Position numbers and translations under genes: made by a program
NCBI GenBank assembly: GCA_951799405.1
Contig: OX637352.1
Location: forward strand, 15,944,820-16,008,819
Length of the DNA stretch: 64,000 nucleotides
From: Agapetus fuscipes
Lineage: Eukaryota > Arthropoda > Insecta > Trichoptera > Glossosomatidae
Reading direction: 5' to 3'
Shown: positions 31,648 to 42,329 of the stretch, piece by piece
Layout: every line of letters begins with the position of its first letter
Numbering within the stretch: position 1 is the stretch's first letter
Notes under the pieces: model-generated
Told to the model about the DNA's origin: nothing
Database searches by the model: none
The model's input: only the letters and a program-made list of their open reading frames with translations

Positions 31648-31892
31648 TATTCCTTGACTTATGTTGGTATGAGGCTGACCACCCATACTGTAAAAAATGG
31701 TTCACTTTGCCAATGTCACCCCTGTTTCAGGGAATGTCGGCAAGAGTTGCAGGGCTTATGTTCATTTGAGGTTTGGATTTTATTTGTAAGTACACAATCA
31801 GCATTTGTAAGCGCGAACTACACGTGTTTATTTGTGGGCATACATCTGAGAGCTTTGAATGAATATATCCTTGCAACTTAGATTATAGATTA
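31648..31892 (+). repeat. C element, complete
   Basis: TTCCTTGACTTATGTTGG, CCTGTTTCAGGGAATGTC, CTACACGTGTTTATTTG and TCCTTGCAACTTAGATTATAG. Confidence 0.9.
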
Positions 31893-32010
31893 TATGACCG
31901 AAGTACATTAGCTTTCTCTGCTTAATGGTAGGCAGGAGCTCCTTTGTAGTGCGCATTCCTTGAAGGACTTCTTCATTGGTGACTCGATCACGCCAAGAGA
32001 TCCGAAGCAT
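31893..32010 (-). pseudogene. LINE fragment (SWRDRVTNEEVL)
   Basis: The minus strand encodes LRISWRDRVTNEEVLQGM, then ELLPTIKQRKLMYFGHI, a region just downstream of the RT in insect RTE-like LINEs. Confidence 0.7.
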
Positions 32011-32128
32011 TTTTCGGTATAGACCATCCATTTTCCATTTTCCATTTTCGGTATAGACCATCCATTTTCCATTTTCCATTTTAGGTATATACCATCCATT
32101 TTTCATTTTCCATTTTCGGTATAGACCA
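32009..32128 (+). repeat. Short tandem repeat, about 35-bp unit x 3.5
   Basis: TTTTCGGTATAGACCATCC plus two or three TTTTCCA units, repeated with small changes (one copy has AGGTATATACC). Confidence 0.85.
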
Positions 32129-32129
32129 T

Positions 32130-32470
32130 CTCATCACCATTTTCATTTCCTTTTTCTAATGAACGCACACTGTTTACCTCACATATTTTTTGTCTATGGA
32201 ATTTGCACCGAGTCCATTGTCAATTCAATTTCTTTCTTTTGTAATTTATTAATCAGCTCATCGTTAAGTAATAATTAAAAAAAAAAATGCATTTTTAGCC
32301 TAACTGAAAACATTTTTGCATTTTACCAAACTCTGCTCTCAACACACTATTCATTTTTCAACTATCCACTCATTTATTTTACTGCAAATTGTATGTTTGT
32401 ATCAGATATACACAGAGCTTTTCTTTCCGTTTGGCATTTTGGTGGTGGCTTGTTCATCCACCGTGACGTC
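32130..32470. other. Spacer upstream of the candidate promoter
   Basis: AT-rich, no repeat family recognised. Confidence 0.35.
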
Positions 32471-32474
32471 GTCA

Positions 32475-32510
32475 TATATAAGCTGGTCCTCTTGCAGAAA
32501 TCAGTCAGTC
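32475..32510 (+). promoter_or_regulatory. Candidate TATA + initiator core promoter
   Basis: TATATAAG at 32475-32482 is followed 25-28 bases later by TCAGTCAGTC (32501-32510), matching the arthropod initiator TCAGT. A GTGACGTCGTCA (CRE-like) lies just upstream at 32463-32474. Spacing and motifs fit a strong insect promoter; the transcript is unknown. Confidence 0.5.
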
Positions 32511-32628
32511 GTCCGCGAGTCAGCGTGGTAGAAGGTCATCTAAGACAGAGTCTGTCACTCGAAAAAACCGGTCACCGCTTCGAGCAACAAACAGTGCTTC
32601 AGTTTTTTTTGTGATTTACTCAGAAAAG
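32503..32628 (+). other. Candidate noncoding first exon
   Basis: GC-richer than the flanks, runs from the putative initiator to AAAAG|GTGCTT, a possible donor at 32629. No ATG-initiated frame of note. It could be the 5' untranslated exon of the CRAL-TRIO gene 17 kb downstream, which needs one, or of another transcript. Confidence 0.3.
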
Positions 32629-32629
32629 G

Positions 32630-33030
32630 TGCTTTTTGAATTATTATTTTTTATTGATTTTGTGTGTGAAATATTAACGGAAAGTACAGATAAGTATGTC
32701 ATGAAAAAAAACCACTTCGTATTGTTGCAAAATTTTATTTTGGAATTGGATAAGATTTAAAAATAAGTTGAGAATTACATGGTTAAAATTTTGTGGTTTA
32801 AATCTTTTTTTCGTATCAATAGATAGCAAAAAGTTTAAAGTAAATATCGTTAAAGAAATATTAATGGATGTAAAGATATTTTTTTTAGAACTTCTGTGGA
32901 AAATCTTTTCTTCAGAGACTCAATATGGTTGAAGCTATTTGGACTTTTTATTCAACAAGAAGGATACACACTTTTTTAAACCAATTCATTCATTAATTTA
33001 TAAAATGTCTAATGCATTCATTTGTTCACT
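32630..33030. other. No feature recognised
   Basis: Very AT-rich sequence. Confidence 0.35.
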
Positions 33031-33034
33031 ATTT

Positions 33035-33314
33035 CGCACGTTTAATAATAAAGAGCAATAACTCAAAAAACATGAATGTTGGGAAAACGCGTTTGAAGTT
33101 CAGACACCCAGTACAACTTGTATGGGATGAAAAAGGCTGCCGATGCTTTATCTCGGTCATATTCGTCCAAATTGAACGGCTGTCGCATTTTACGCATTCT
33201 TCTCGCATTGTTCTTGCGTTTTATTACAAAATCTCCAAGAGAAATAACTCGAAAATTGGGAAAATCTCGATTTTCTCAATTTTCGAGTTATTTCTCTTTA
33301 TTATTAAACGTGCG
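33035..33314 (+). mobile_element. MITE family D, copy 2
   Basis: 280 bp, ends CGCACGTTTAATAATAAAG and its inverse, flanked by ATTT (33031-33034, 33315-33318). The right half has an extra palindrome (AATTGGGAAAATC mirrored within 40 bp). Confidence 0.92.
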
Positions 33315-33318
33315 ATTT

Positions 33319-33768
33319 GTTGATGTTTTAAGTTTTTCAATATTTACTTTTATATGAAAACAAACCTTCCAATTTAATTCCCAAAAAATCAAGATTTCTC
33401 AAGTGTTTTTTAAACTCAACGATAAGAAAACTTAAACAAATACTGGTTTTATTTTTACATTTTACAAACAACCATTTATTCCATATTTTAAAGTTATCAG
33501 GTGGAATTTTATTTATTGTAACATTACAAAATTTTCCGTTAGGTTCACGTTGAATTTCTCTAATATAATTGAATGTTTAATTTTAGAGTTTTATTAATAA
33601 TTTAGTATGAAGTAACACAGAGGTATTGTGTAAATCTATATTTCAATAACCCGTGAGGTACTGAAGTACCCTCACTCATACCTTTAACCCGAATACGACC
33701 GAACCTAAGACAGTGAACATTAAACTTATTGGTATTGCCATGATTTCTTAGGATCAATCCAAATATAC
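33319..33768. other. No feature recognised
   Basis: AT-rich spacer. Confidence 0.35.
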
Positions 33769-34077
33769 GGTCGATTGCTCAGTTGGTAGAGTGCTTGCAT
33801 TCCATGCCTAGGGTTCGGGTTCAAATCCCGCCGAGGGCGTCAGAAATGATTTCCCGTTTCGGTAAACCCAAAATAAAATACCGGCAAAGTTTACTCAGCC
33901 TGCACAAGAAATGAGTACCAGACCCCTGGGGAGCAGGGAAATCCCCCCTTCAACTGAAGTGGTTGGCGTAAAGCCGGGCCCTTTACCTGTAAAAATAAAT
34001 AGGTTCCACTTGCCACATGCGCAAAGCCTTCGGAGGTAACGCGGCAAGAAGTTGCGCTATATGTGTAGCTTAGTTGC
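33769..34077 (+). repeat. SINE A, near full-length
   Basis: CGGTCGATTGCTCAGTTGG, GGGTTCAAATCCCGCCG, CTTCAACTGAAGTGG and GTGTAGCTTAGTTGCG; a short deletion after TTCCCGTTTCGG. Confidence 0.9.
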
Positions 34078-34262
34078 GATTTTTACTTGCAACATGTGCA
34101 AGCGTAAACTAAGCATGTTTGCTAAATATGAGGCAATTTTTAAGTCAAGGAACAAAAAACAATCAAAATTTTAGCAAAATGTAAAACGAAGAGTAAATAG
34201 AAAAAAAAAACAATGAAAAAGAATTGGAGTAGCAAGTCGACATTGCAAATCAACCGCCATCA
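34078..34262 (-). repeat. C element / LINE tail, internally deleted
   Basis: CAACATGTGCAAGCGTAAAC, TTTTTAAGTCAAGGAAC and, at the far end, CATTGCAAATCAACCGCCAT, the complement of the last LINE codons. Confidence 0.7.
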
Positions 34263-34656
34263 TTATTATAAAAAAATGTAAAATAAATTACATAAAATTT
34301 ATATTTTTTAAGATAATATCTATCAATTAATAAATTGAAATCATTGACCTTGTATTTTTGTATACATTTAAGCTTATTTGTTAGCTGTCTTTTTTATTAT
34401 TATAAATTGAAAACGCAGTTTGTTGAAATGGCAATATCCAAGACCATGCTCCAAGCCCGTAGGTGGGTCTGTCACTTTTGATATACGACACTTTGTTTGT
34501 GTGACCCCGTCAGGTTGTTTTAAGGTTACCAACCTGTTTTTTCGTCAGCTGGGTGCAACTCTACTGTGGGGTACATACTCACACGCATGTGCCCGCCACA
34601 AACCATCACTCAACATTCAACATTCTTGCATGTATTCATCGATGAACAATAACAAC
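34263..34656. other. No feature recognised
   Basis: A plus-strand 104-codon open stretch (34420-34734) runs into SINE A and has no recognisable domain. Confidence 0.35.
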
Positions 34657-34938
34657 GCAACACAACCTATTTCGCGCATTATCCCCGAAGTGTTTCGCAT
34701 GTGGCGAGTAGAACCTATTTATTTTTATAGGTAAGGGGACCAGCCATACGCCAGCCCCTTCAGTTGAAGTCGGGGTTTCCCAGCTCCCGATGAGGCTGGT
34801 ACTCATTTCTTGTGAGGGCTGAGTAATACTTGCCGGTATTTTTTTTTGGGGTTTGAAATAAACACCGACACGGGAAATCATTGAACTCCAGCTCACGGGA
34901 TGGAAAGCGAGCCATCTACCAACTGAGCTATCGACCGG
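34657..34938 (-). repeat. SINE A, diverged, B box deleted
   Basis: GCGCATTATCCCCGAAG, CCTTCAGTTGAAGTCGGGG and AACTGAGCTATCGACCGG. The B-box region is shortened. Confidence 0.85.
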
Positions 34939-35035
34939 ACCCATCTCAGTACAAGAAAATGGTTGTTGCCGTCTATAATCTATAATAAAAGTTGCAAATA
35001 TAAAGTAACATATTTTTTTTTTTTTTTTTTTTGCA

Positions 35036-35068
35036 TCTGATGATGATTGTGTGAGATCGAAAACGGAT
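35036..35068 (+). other. CTGATGA...GATCGAAAACG module
   Basis: CTGATGATGATTGTGTGAG then ATCGAAAACGG, same layout as 29180; preceded by a long T run (35010-35031). Confidence 0.3.
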
Positions 35069-35094
35069 TCTATGATTCTAAATTTTTTTTACTA

Positions 35095-35525
35095 TGGATG
35101 AAATATTCATATTAAATGCATTTCCTCAAGAAGACACGTGTAAGTTAGAGCTAACAAATCGCTGCCTTAGTTCTTGTTTACCGTATACGCCATTGAGAAA
35201 AGTTTACATGAGCAATGTTTGCATGTGTACTAGACCAATGTGTCTTATAAAACCAAGAAAATTATTTTTAAATTATTTAAAAGAACTCTCACATTATCGA
35301 AATTTACGGTTTTTCTTAGCTCAGATTGTGTAGAATTTGATTCATAAGACAACTGCATGAAAAAGTCATATTTGACAAGATTGGCGTATACGGTAAACAA
35401 GAACTGGGGGAGCGAAATGCTGCATTTACAACTTTTGCTGATCTTCCCTGAAACAGGAGCTACATTCGCAACTTGAACCATTTTCTACAGTAAAGGTGGT
35501 CAGCTTCATACCATCTTAGAAGTCA
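35095..35525 (-). repeat. C element interrupted by MITE J copy 2
   Basis: ATATTCATATTAAATGC to AGCTAACAAAT, then the MITE, then AAATGCTGCATTTAC to TAGAAGTCAAGAAA. Uninterrupted C copies read TTACAAATGCTGC, which proves duplication of AAAT. Confidence 0.85.
35160..35414 (+). mobile_element. MITE family J, copy 2
   Basis: 255 bp; ends CGCTGCCTTAGTTCTTG and CAAGAACTGGGGGAGCG; TSD AAAT at 35156-35159 and 35415-35418. Inverted in orientation relative to copy 1. Confidence 0.92.
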
Positions 35526-35930
35526 AGAAATTCCGTACCTCTGTAATTTATAAAAAATAATGCATTTGACTTCAACTGATCCAAATTGATTTTAAACTCC
35601 AAAAGACCTTGACATTGAAAATAAGGTTCATAATTATACATTTCTGGGAAGCGGAAAATTCGCACGGTTGTGTAGGAGCTTAAGGAGTTGAATTTAAAAA
35701 TGGCATTCATGCATGTCGTGCAAGAATGTTGAATGCTGAGGAATTGTTTGTTCGAGATATTTAGACATATACGAGTGTGTACATTCAGGTATACGGACTT
35801 GTTTAAAGACATCGAGCCTTGCGCAAAGAAAGGTTGCAAAACTTGTCAAGAAATGGTATTCTCGCTTTTAAGACACGTTTCAAAATCCTACCTCACAGTA
35901 TGAGCCAGTTTTACAAGCTATGTGCAAGTC
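35526..35930. other. No feature recognised
   Basis: A 107-codon minus-strand open stretch (35516-35839) has no recognisable domain. Confidence 0.35.
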
Positions 35931-36170
35931 AACGCAACTAAGTTGCACATATAGTGCAACCGCCGCCCATCGCGTTGTCCTCAAAGGGTCGCATGTAACC
36001 TATTTATCTTTACAGCCTGCATCAAGCATTACACTTTAAAGTGGGAGTTTTCAGAATCCCGAGGGAGATGGTTCTCATTTCTTGTGAAGGCTGAGTTAAC
36101 TGTGAAATAATCCTTGAAGGAGATCGAACTATACCCTTTGGCATGGAACGCAAGCGTTGTACCAATTGAG
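35931..36170 (-). repeat. SINE A, old diverged copy
   Basis: AACGCAACTAAGTTGCAC, CATATAGTGC, CTCATTTCTTGTGAAGGC and a decayed head; about 240 bp with several deletions. Confidence 0.75.
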
Positions 36171-36561
36171 GAAATTCAAAACAAACGAGAATAATTGAAT
36201 GAATGTCATAGGCACAAATCGACTGCTCCAAGGAAGACAGCACTAAGTCAAAAAATATAGTTTTGCAGGAAAGCCAATTGAGGGTTATTTATTCCATGGA
36301 GTACAATACATAAACTATTTTTTTCCATTATTTATTAACGAATTTAAAAGAGATAGAGACATGGCTGTCATCTTGAAATGAAGATAATGATTTGTTACCT
36401 TCAGAAATGGAAATAAGTCAAAAAACTAAATTTCGGAGTTACTTCCTTCTTCCTTGGAGCAGTCGAAATTATACATATTAAACCGTAGACAACAAAATCG
36501 AGACGTTAAACGGAAAGTTTTCTAGGGAAAACGTTTTTACTTAATTTTGTGACGACTTTAT
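36171..36561. other. No feature recognised
   Basis: Noncoding spacer. Confidence 0.35.
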
Positions 36562-37062
36562 GACCGGTCCGTAGCTCAGTGGTAACACTGCGGACTCTGA
36601 ATGGGAAGGTCGTGGGTTCGATTCCCGGCGGAGCACAAAAAATATACCATTTACTTATATTTTCAAATTTGCTCTTCGCCGGGTTGAAAAATTCATAAAA
36701 CCTTTACCAATGACCGGTCACCAAAGGTCCATCCAGCCTTACAGCAACTGGGTTTTGCTTGAGAATTGGCGCTTTGTAGCGACGACGATCAAGCTCGTAA
36801 AAAGGTCGATAGCTCAATTGGTAGAATGCTTGCATTCCATGCTGAGAGCAAGGGTTCGATCTCAAAGGCTTACTCAGCCTTCACAAGAAATGAGAACCAG
36901 CCCCCCCGGGAGCTGGGAAACCCCCACTTCAACTGAAAGTGGTTGGTGTGAGGCCGGCCCCCTTACCTGTAAAAATAAATAGGTCCCGAAGCGCCACATG
37001 CGACCCCTTCGGGGATGACGCAGGCAAGAAGTTACACTATATGTGTAGCTTAGTTGCGTTGT
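36562..37062 (+). repeat. B-A heterodimer SINE, copy 2
   Basis: SINE B (GACCGGTCCGTAGCTCAG, GGGTTCGATTCCCGGC) runs to AAGCTCGTAAAAAGGTCGAT, where SINE A begins (A box TAGCTCAATTGG). A ends GTGTAGCTTAGTTGCG. B's usual 3' end (the GAGGGCTCTTGAGG block) is cut short at the junction exactly as in the other two dimers. Confidence 0.92.
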
Positions 37063-37276
37063 ACTATCAAATATTATTGTACAAGTATGTATTTATGAGA
37101 GATTTTATTTTTGCGTCAAGGTAAATAAATTTCATTGAACGTGTATAAAAAAAATCACCTTCTAGGCTTTAAAATGTGGTCCAAGGCTGGACTCTCATTT
37201 CTCCAAAATGAACGAAAAGAATCTAGACAACTTTTTGTCGTTTAAACTCCTAAAATAAAGGAACTAAAATTATGCA

Positions 37277-37316
37277 CTGTTTTTGTGTGAATCGCACCTC
37301 AAGAGCATTCTTGATC
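37277..37316 (-). repeat. SINE B, tail scrap
   Basis: TGTTTTTGTGTGAATCGC and ACCTCAAGAGC. Confidence 0.5.
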
Positions 37317-37354
37317 TTTGCTAGTCTATTTTGCAAAACAATCACTGTTAGGAC

Positions 37355-37928
37355 GTATCTATAATCTAAGTTGCAAAGATATGTTTACATATAAACACAA
37401 CTAACGCAACTAAGCTACACATATAGTGTAACTTCTTGCCGCGTTATCCCCGAAGGGGTCGCATGTGGCGAGTTGAACCTATTTATTTTTACAGGTAAGG
37501 GGGCCGGCCTTACGCCAACCACTTCAGTTGAAGTGGGGGTTTCCCAGCTCCCGAGGGGGCTGGTACTCATTTCTTGTGAAGGCTGAGTAAACCTTGCCGG
37601 TATTTTTATTATGAGGATTGAAATAAACACCGAAATAGGAAATCATTTCTGACACCCTCCTCGGTGGGATTCGAACCCGAGCTCACGGGGTAGAATGCAA
37701 GCACTCTAGCAACTGAGCTATCGACCGGACTTTATATAAGATTACTATTAAATGCATGTCCATAAAGAGATACGTGTAAATTGCTGCATGTGTACTTACA
37801 AATTAAAATCTAAGCCTCAAATGAACATAACCCTGCAACTTTAGCCAACCATCCCTGAAACAGGGGTGACAATGAGCCATTTTATACTGTATGGGTGGTT
37901 TGCCTTATACAACCTTTAAGTCAAGGAA
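37355..37928 (-). repeat. C element with a nested SINE A
   Basis: ATAATCTAAGTTGCAAAG at the left resumes after the SINE with ATTAAATGCATGTCCATAAA and ends ACCTTTAAGTCAAGGAA. Confidence 0.8.
37402..37729 (-). repeat. SINE A, full-length, inside a C element
   Basis: AACGCAACTAAGCTACAC to GAGCTATCGACCGGA, with all three 3' hairpins well preserved. One of the least diverged copies. Confidence 0.92.
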
Positions 37929-37959
37929 TTTTTACGTTTCTAAAAAAACAAACTAAGCC

Positions 37960-38042
37960 GTATTTTTGTGCTCTGTTGGAAATTGAACCCGCTTCCTTCC
38001 AATTACGAGACGGTAGCATTAACCATTAGAATTTGACCGACG
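37960..38042 (-). repeat. SINE B, tRNA-related part only
   Basis: TTTTTGTGCTCTGTTGG, AATTGAACCCGC and TAACCATTAGAATTTGACCG. Confidence 0.6.
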
Positions 38043-38049
38043 ATATAGC

Positions 38050-38310
38050 AGTAATATAAAAGTATTGAAGATGAACGACTCACGAAGAAAGTGCACAAAA
38101 GAAATGTCGGAGGAAACCGTGGAAGGAATGGTTAGACCAAATAGGTAAGACTGTGAAATAATGTAACCTGCAGTGAGAAGAAGAGTATGTATGAAGAAAG
38201 TGATGTATGTTGAAGAGATGAAAGAGGTATGCAAGGACAGAAAAAAGTGGAGACGCATCTGCAAAAATACGGGCCACCTCTAGTGGAACGGCGGCTGGAT
38301 ACAGTAACAG
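38050..38310 (+). pseudogene. LINE C-terminal fragment
   Basis: ERLTKKVHK, then EKKSMYEESDVC-type frames and GMKEVCKDRKKWRRIC-like residues, ending GGGCCACCTCTAGTGG. Frame broken several times. Confidence 0.7.
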
Positions 38311-38762
38311 TAACAGATCGAAAGGTAAAAATAAAGTAAAAATTTGGATACGTTCGTTGAACTCACTGACTTGCAGTTAGTAACAAAAAATAAGTAAAAA
38401 ACTGAGGAGGCAAAATCTTTAATGCGATTTGAAATGATTAATCGTGTTTTATTTGAAATCTTTCTTTTGCAAGCTATAATTCTTGAAAATGGTTTTTTTA
38501 CTATAAGAACTCGAACGAAAAATAAAACACTTAGGTCCGGTATTTTAAGCGTTAGCATAGCGAATTTATACTGAATGAAAAGGACGCACTTATGTCAATC
38601 GTGTGGGTGTTTTTTTTTTATCAGTTTTTATCAGTCACAGATGCTAACGTTAAAAAAATCCCGGCCCTTAGCACCAGAGGCTTCTAACTTTGCTTAGGAA
38701 AGAACCGCAAGAGTTCAAGGGTATATGGATATTTGAGAAATTTAATAATAACAATACTAAAA
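38311..38762. other. No feature recognised
   Basis: AT-rich; no repeat family assigned. Confidence 0.35.
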
Positions 38763-39035
38763 GGATGATTTATTTGGTGAGCGCTGTTTTTGCGTGAATC
38801 ACCCCTCAAGAGCCCTCTGCGAGCTCGGTCATCACTGTAGAAACCACCAATTATTAAGCAAAATTCAGTTGGTGCAAGGCTGGATGGAACTATGGTGACC
38901 GGTCTTTACTAAAAGCAGATTAATTTTTCAAAGCATATTTGAAAAATGAAATATGTATTCGTTATTCACCGTGATTTGTATCCATTACCTTCCATCTCGA
39001 ATCCGAAGTGTTAAACAGTAAACTACGGACCGGTC
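38763..39035 (-). repeat. SINE B, diverged
   Basis: GGATGATTTATTTGGTGAGC, CAAGGCTGGATGGAAC and AACTACGGACCGGTC. Confidence 0.85.
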
Positions 39036-39044
39036 TAAGGAAGG

Positions 39045-39395
39045 TCTAAGTAAATACACATGCAGTATGTCGCACGCTTAATCATAAAGAGAAATAATTA
39101 AAAAAATGAGAATGTTGGGAAGTCACGTTTGAAGTTCAGACAACCAGTACAACTTGTATGGGATGAAAAAGGCGACCGATGCTTTATCTCGGTCATATTC
39201 GTCCAAATTGAACGGCTGTCGCATTCTACCTATTCTTCTCGCATTGTTCTTGCGTTTCATTACAAAATCTCGATTTTCCAAATTTTTGAGTTATTGCTCT
39301 TTATTATTAAACGTGCGATGTGCTAGCGCAAACTTACACGACGTGTCTGCTTGTGGGCATGCATTTTATATGAATCCTAATATTCTGTTCCGAAT
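39045..39395 (+). repeat. C element remnant interrupted by MITE D copy 3
   Basis: AAATACACATGCAGTATGT, then the MITE, then ATGTGCTAGCGCAAAC and GTGTCTGCTTGTGGGC. Only the 3' half of C is present. Confidence 0.75.
39071..39317 (+). mobile_element. MITE family D, copy 3
   Basis: 247 bp; CGCACGCTTAATCATAAAG ... TTATTATTAAACGTGCG; TSD ATGT (39067-39070, 39318-39321). Confidence 0.92.
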
Positions 39396-39765
39396 ATGCA
39401 AGATTTTAGTAGTTGTGTTTGGTTTGTCGGTGTGAGTTTATTATAAGCCTTTGAAATCTCCAGAAATAAGTAGAAGCTTAGGTACCTAATGATGATTTGC
39501 ATTTGTTTAGTGATGTTTGATTAATTTAGTGTTTAATCGAATATTCTGGTGAAATCCAGCAAAGTGTAATGTGACGGTTCTCTATGTTTCAATACTGATC
39601 TGTATAAATTAGGACCAGGATCCCTTGGAAGACGAGATATAAATCAAACTTTGTAGTTCACATGGGAAAGTTCTGAAAATACCGCAATTTTAAAACTAAA
39701 TACAGCCCGCTAAAAACATAACAATACTTTGCAACTTAGATTATATGGTTTATAAGTTGGTGTTA
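39396..39765. other. No feature recognised
   Basis: AT-rich spacer. Confidence 0.35.
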
Positions 39766-39835
39766 TAGCCGCGGGGATCAAGACAGGTTATTTGGAACTG
39801 GATAACGCTGGTTCGAATCCCGCGACGATAACTTC
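39766..39835 (+). repeat. tRNA-like sequence
   Basis: TATAGCCGCGGGGATC could be an A box and GCTGGTTCGAATCCCGC is a good B box. Not a foldable tRNA by eye; probably a lone tRNA-derived relic. Confidence 0.35.
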
Positions 39836-40169
39836 GACCCTGGTTCAACAGATGCCGTTGCATGCACACAAGCTTCTGCTTTCGCATGAAGACAACTGGC
39901 CAGGTAAAATAGGTTGGTGGATTGCATTCCTTTCCACAAATCTATTTTTTTTAAAAAAAAAAAATAAAAATAATTAAATTTAATTAAAAAGGTCATTTTC
40001 TTTTAAAGTTGTATGCGTGACCGTTTCCTTTATTATCATAAACAAATATTCATTATTTATTTTAATTAAAACAGTTTTAGAAATTAACCATTGTTTTGTA
40101 ATAATAAATACAGACTTCTTACATATTATATTAAGAATAGAAAAACGCAAGGAATAAATATCTACACAG

Positions 40170-40430
40170 CACCTTGGCTTATAGGTTGGTAAGAGGCTGA
40201 CCACCCATTCTTATTTTTTTTTTGTTTTTTTCAAAAACCTACCTGTATAAAGTAAATTGCTACAAAAATCGCAGATACTATGTATCCTGATATTAAATTG
40301 TAATTTAGTTTTTTACAGCATGTGTAAGCGCGAAATTTTACGAGTTTGCTTGTGGGTGTACTTTAAATCAAAATCTATTAATTTCTTGCCCACATATTTG
40401 CAACTAAGATTATCTATCCATAATCTAAGT
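40170..40430 (+). repeat. C element, diverged
   Basis: CTTGGCTTATAGGTTGG, CATGTGTAAGCGCGAAA and TATTTGCAACTAAGATTATC. The middle is replaced by unrelated AT-rich sequence. Confidence 0.6.
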
Positions 40431-40757
40431 CCGGTCGATAGCTCAGTTGGTAGAATGCTTGCATTCTACCCCGTGAGCTCGGGTTCGAATCCCGCCGAGG
40501 AGGGTGTCAGAAATGATTTCCTATTTCGGTGTTTATTTCAAACCCCATAATAAAAATACCGGCAAGGTTTACTCAGCCTTCACAAGAAATGAGTACCAGC
40601 CCCCTCGGGAGCTGGGAAACCCCCACTTCAACTGAAGTGGTTGGCGTAAGGCCGGCCCCCTTACCTGTAAAAATAAATAGGTTCAACTCGCCACATGCGA
40701 CCCCTTCGGGGATAACGCGGCAAGAAGTTACACTATATGTGTAGCTTAGTTGCGTTT
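40431..40757 (+). repeat. SINE A, full-length reference copy
   Basis: CCGGTCGATAGCTCAGTTGG, GGGTTCGAATCCCGCCG, CACTTCAACTGAAGTGG, CGACCCCTTCGGGGAT, TACACTATATGTGTAGC and GTTGCG followed by a T run. Nearly identical to 37402-37729. Confidence 0.95.
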
Positions 40758-40761
40758 TTTT

Positions 40762-41005
40762 TTTATCTAGTTGCAAGTATACTTAACATTTAAATTCACA
40801 TCGAATGCATGCCCATAAACAGGCATGTGTAAGTTTGCGTTTGCAAAGTTGCATGTGGATTTACAATTCAAAAACCAAGCCTTTTAAATACACATGAGCT
40901 CTGCGACGTTTGCCAACCTTCGCTGAAACAGGGGTGACATTGGCAGAGTGAACCATTTTGTACAGCATGAGGGTTCAGCCTCATATCAACCCATAAGTCA
41001 ATGTG
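40762..41005 (-). repeat. C element, complete
   Basis: CATGCCCATAAACAGGC, GCTGAAACAGGGGTGAC and AACCCATAAGTCAATG. Confidence 0.85.
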
Positions 41006-41330
41006 ATGCAGAAATATGGCTTTTGTTTAGTAAATTTAAACGTGTAAAAAAATTAAATCGACAAAATATTATTTCCATAATAACCAAAGTTAGTTTTTCA
41101 TAGCACGTGTTTGTAAATACTCATTTTTTAGAAAATGAAGATCCAGAACCGGTTTCCTTCAACCTTGTGTGGAATCTCATAAAATCTTGAAATTCACAAA
41201 TGATAATTTTAAATTTTAATGACATTTAATTCAAAGATGAATACTATTATTTAAATTATTTAAATACACGAAGTACTATATAAGCTACAAATATATCGAT
41301 ATATTTCTAACATATACTTGAATAAGTCGT
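41006..41330. other. No feature recognised
   Basis: AT-rich spacer. Confidence 0.35.
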
Positions 41331-41840
41331 TGTGCTTGTTTGGCTTATCTACCATTTGGAGACTACGGGGGGAAAACAAAGAATGTCAGCAAAAATAAAA
41401 AAAATAAGTTAGTAAGAAAAAAGTAAAATCTATTGGCATTTATGTGTCTTTAAAGCTCTGCAAAATTTGTAATGCAACAACATTCGCTATCACAGTTTAT
41501 GGCGGTATTTCCGGTTCTAATTGTGACAGGCAATAACCATGATTTCAAATTTTGATTTTCTCATAATTTTCTTCAACTGACATTCCTTGTTTTCCCCCTG
41601 TATCTTCATTTGATTCAAAGATGACCTTTCGATGAAATTGTCTTAAATATCATATTCTACCCAATCTGAGCTAAAAAACACATAAAACCCGATAGGTAAT
41701 GTGAGAGAATTGTTTTCAATATTTTTAAAATCAATTTCCAGACACATTGGTCCAGTACAATTTACAAGTACAAAAATTGCTCATGCGAAATAACGTCTGA
41801 TGAACATACGGCAAAAAAGTATTAAGGGGACGAAGTGATA
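41330..41840 (-). repeat. MITE J relative with internal expansion
   Basis: TTGTTTGGCTTATCTACC at the left, then TGATTCAAAGATGACC, GAGCTAAAAAACAC and GACACATTGGTCCAGTAC, and ACGGCAAAAAAGTATTAAGG at the right. Probably a diverged, longer J-family element. Confidence 0.5.
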
Positions 41841-42046
41841 AAAACGGGTTTCTTATAAATAAATGCACCTTTTTCCCCTATTTTATACGAGAGCAAACAC
41901 TGCAAAGATGTAAAAATCTTGTAGTATAGAAGGTTGTCATGAGCACTTCCTTTTAATTAGTTCACTTACTATGAGAAGTTACTCACAATAAAATGTTTTA
42001 TCCACGATTTCTTAAATCAGTGAATCTTCAGCAATATATCCACGTT
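41841..42046 (+). repeat. MITE H, partial copy
   Basis: ACGGGTTTCTTATAAATAAA, ACGAGAGCAAACACTGC, AGTTCACTTACTATGAG and TTATCCACGATTTC. Confidence 0.75.
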
Positions 42047-42329
42047 ACAGTGTTGATGGCTTGCAAATATCTAGTATACTCCACTCTCTTGCAGTCTCCC
42101 ATGACTCATGCGTTGTCTAACAGCGATCTCGGAAAATCTAATCCAAATATATTGATGCAATATACTCATTATTTGTAAAATCAAACCTGCGCAATTCCCA
42201 ATTATTGTTGAAAAAGCCAATTTCAATTCCCCACTCTGTCAGCCGCTTGTTCCGATGAGTCATATCAACTAGTACTTAGTGAGACGTTCAGATTATTCAG
42301 TAGTATTTGACTTATTCTCTAGTTTCAAT

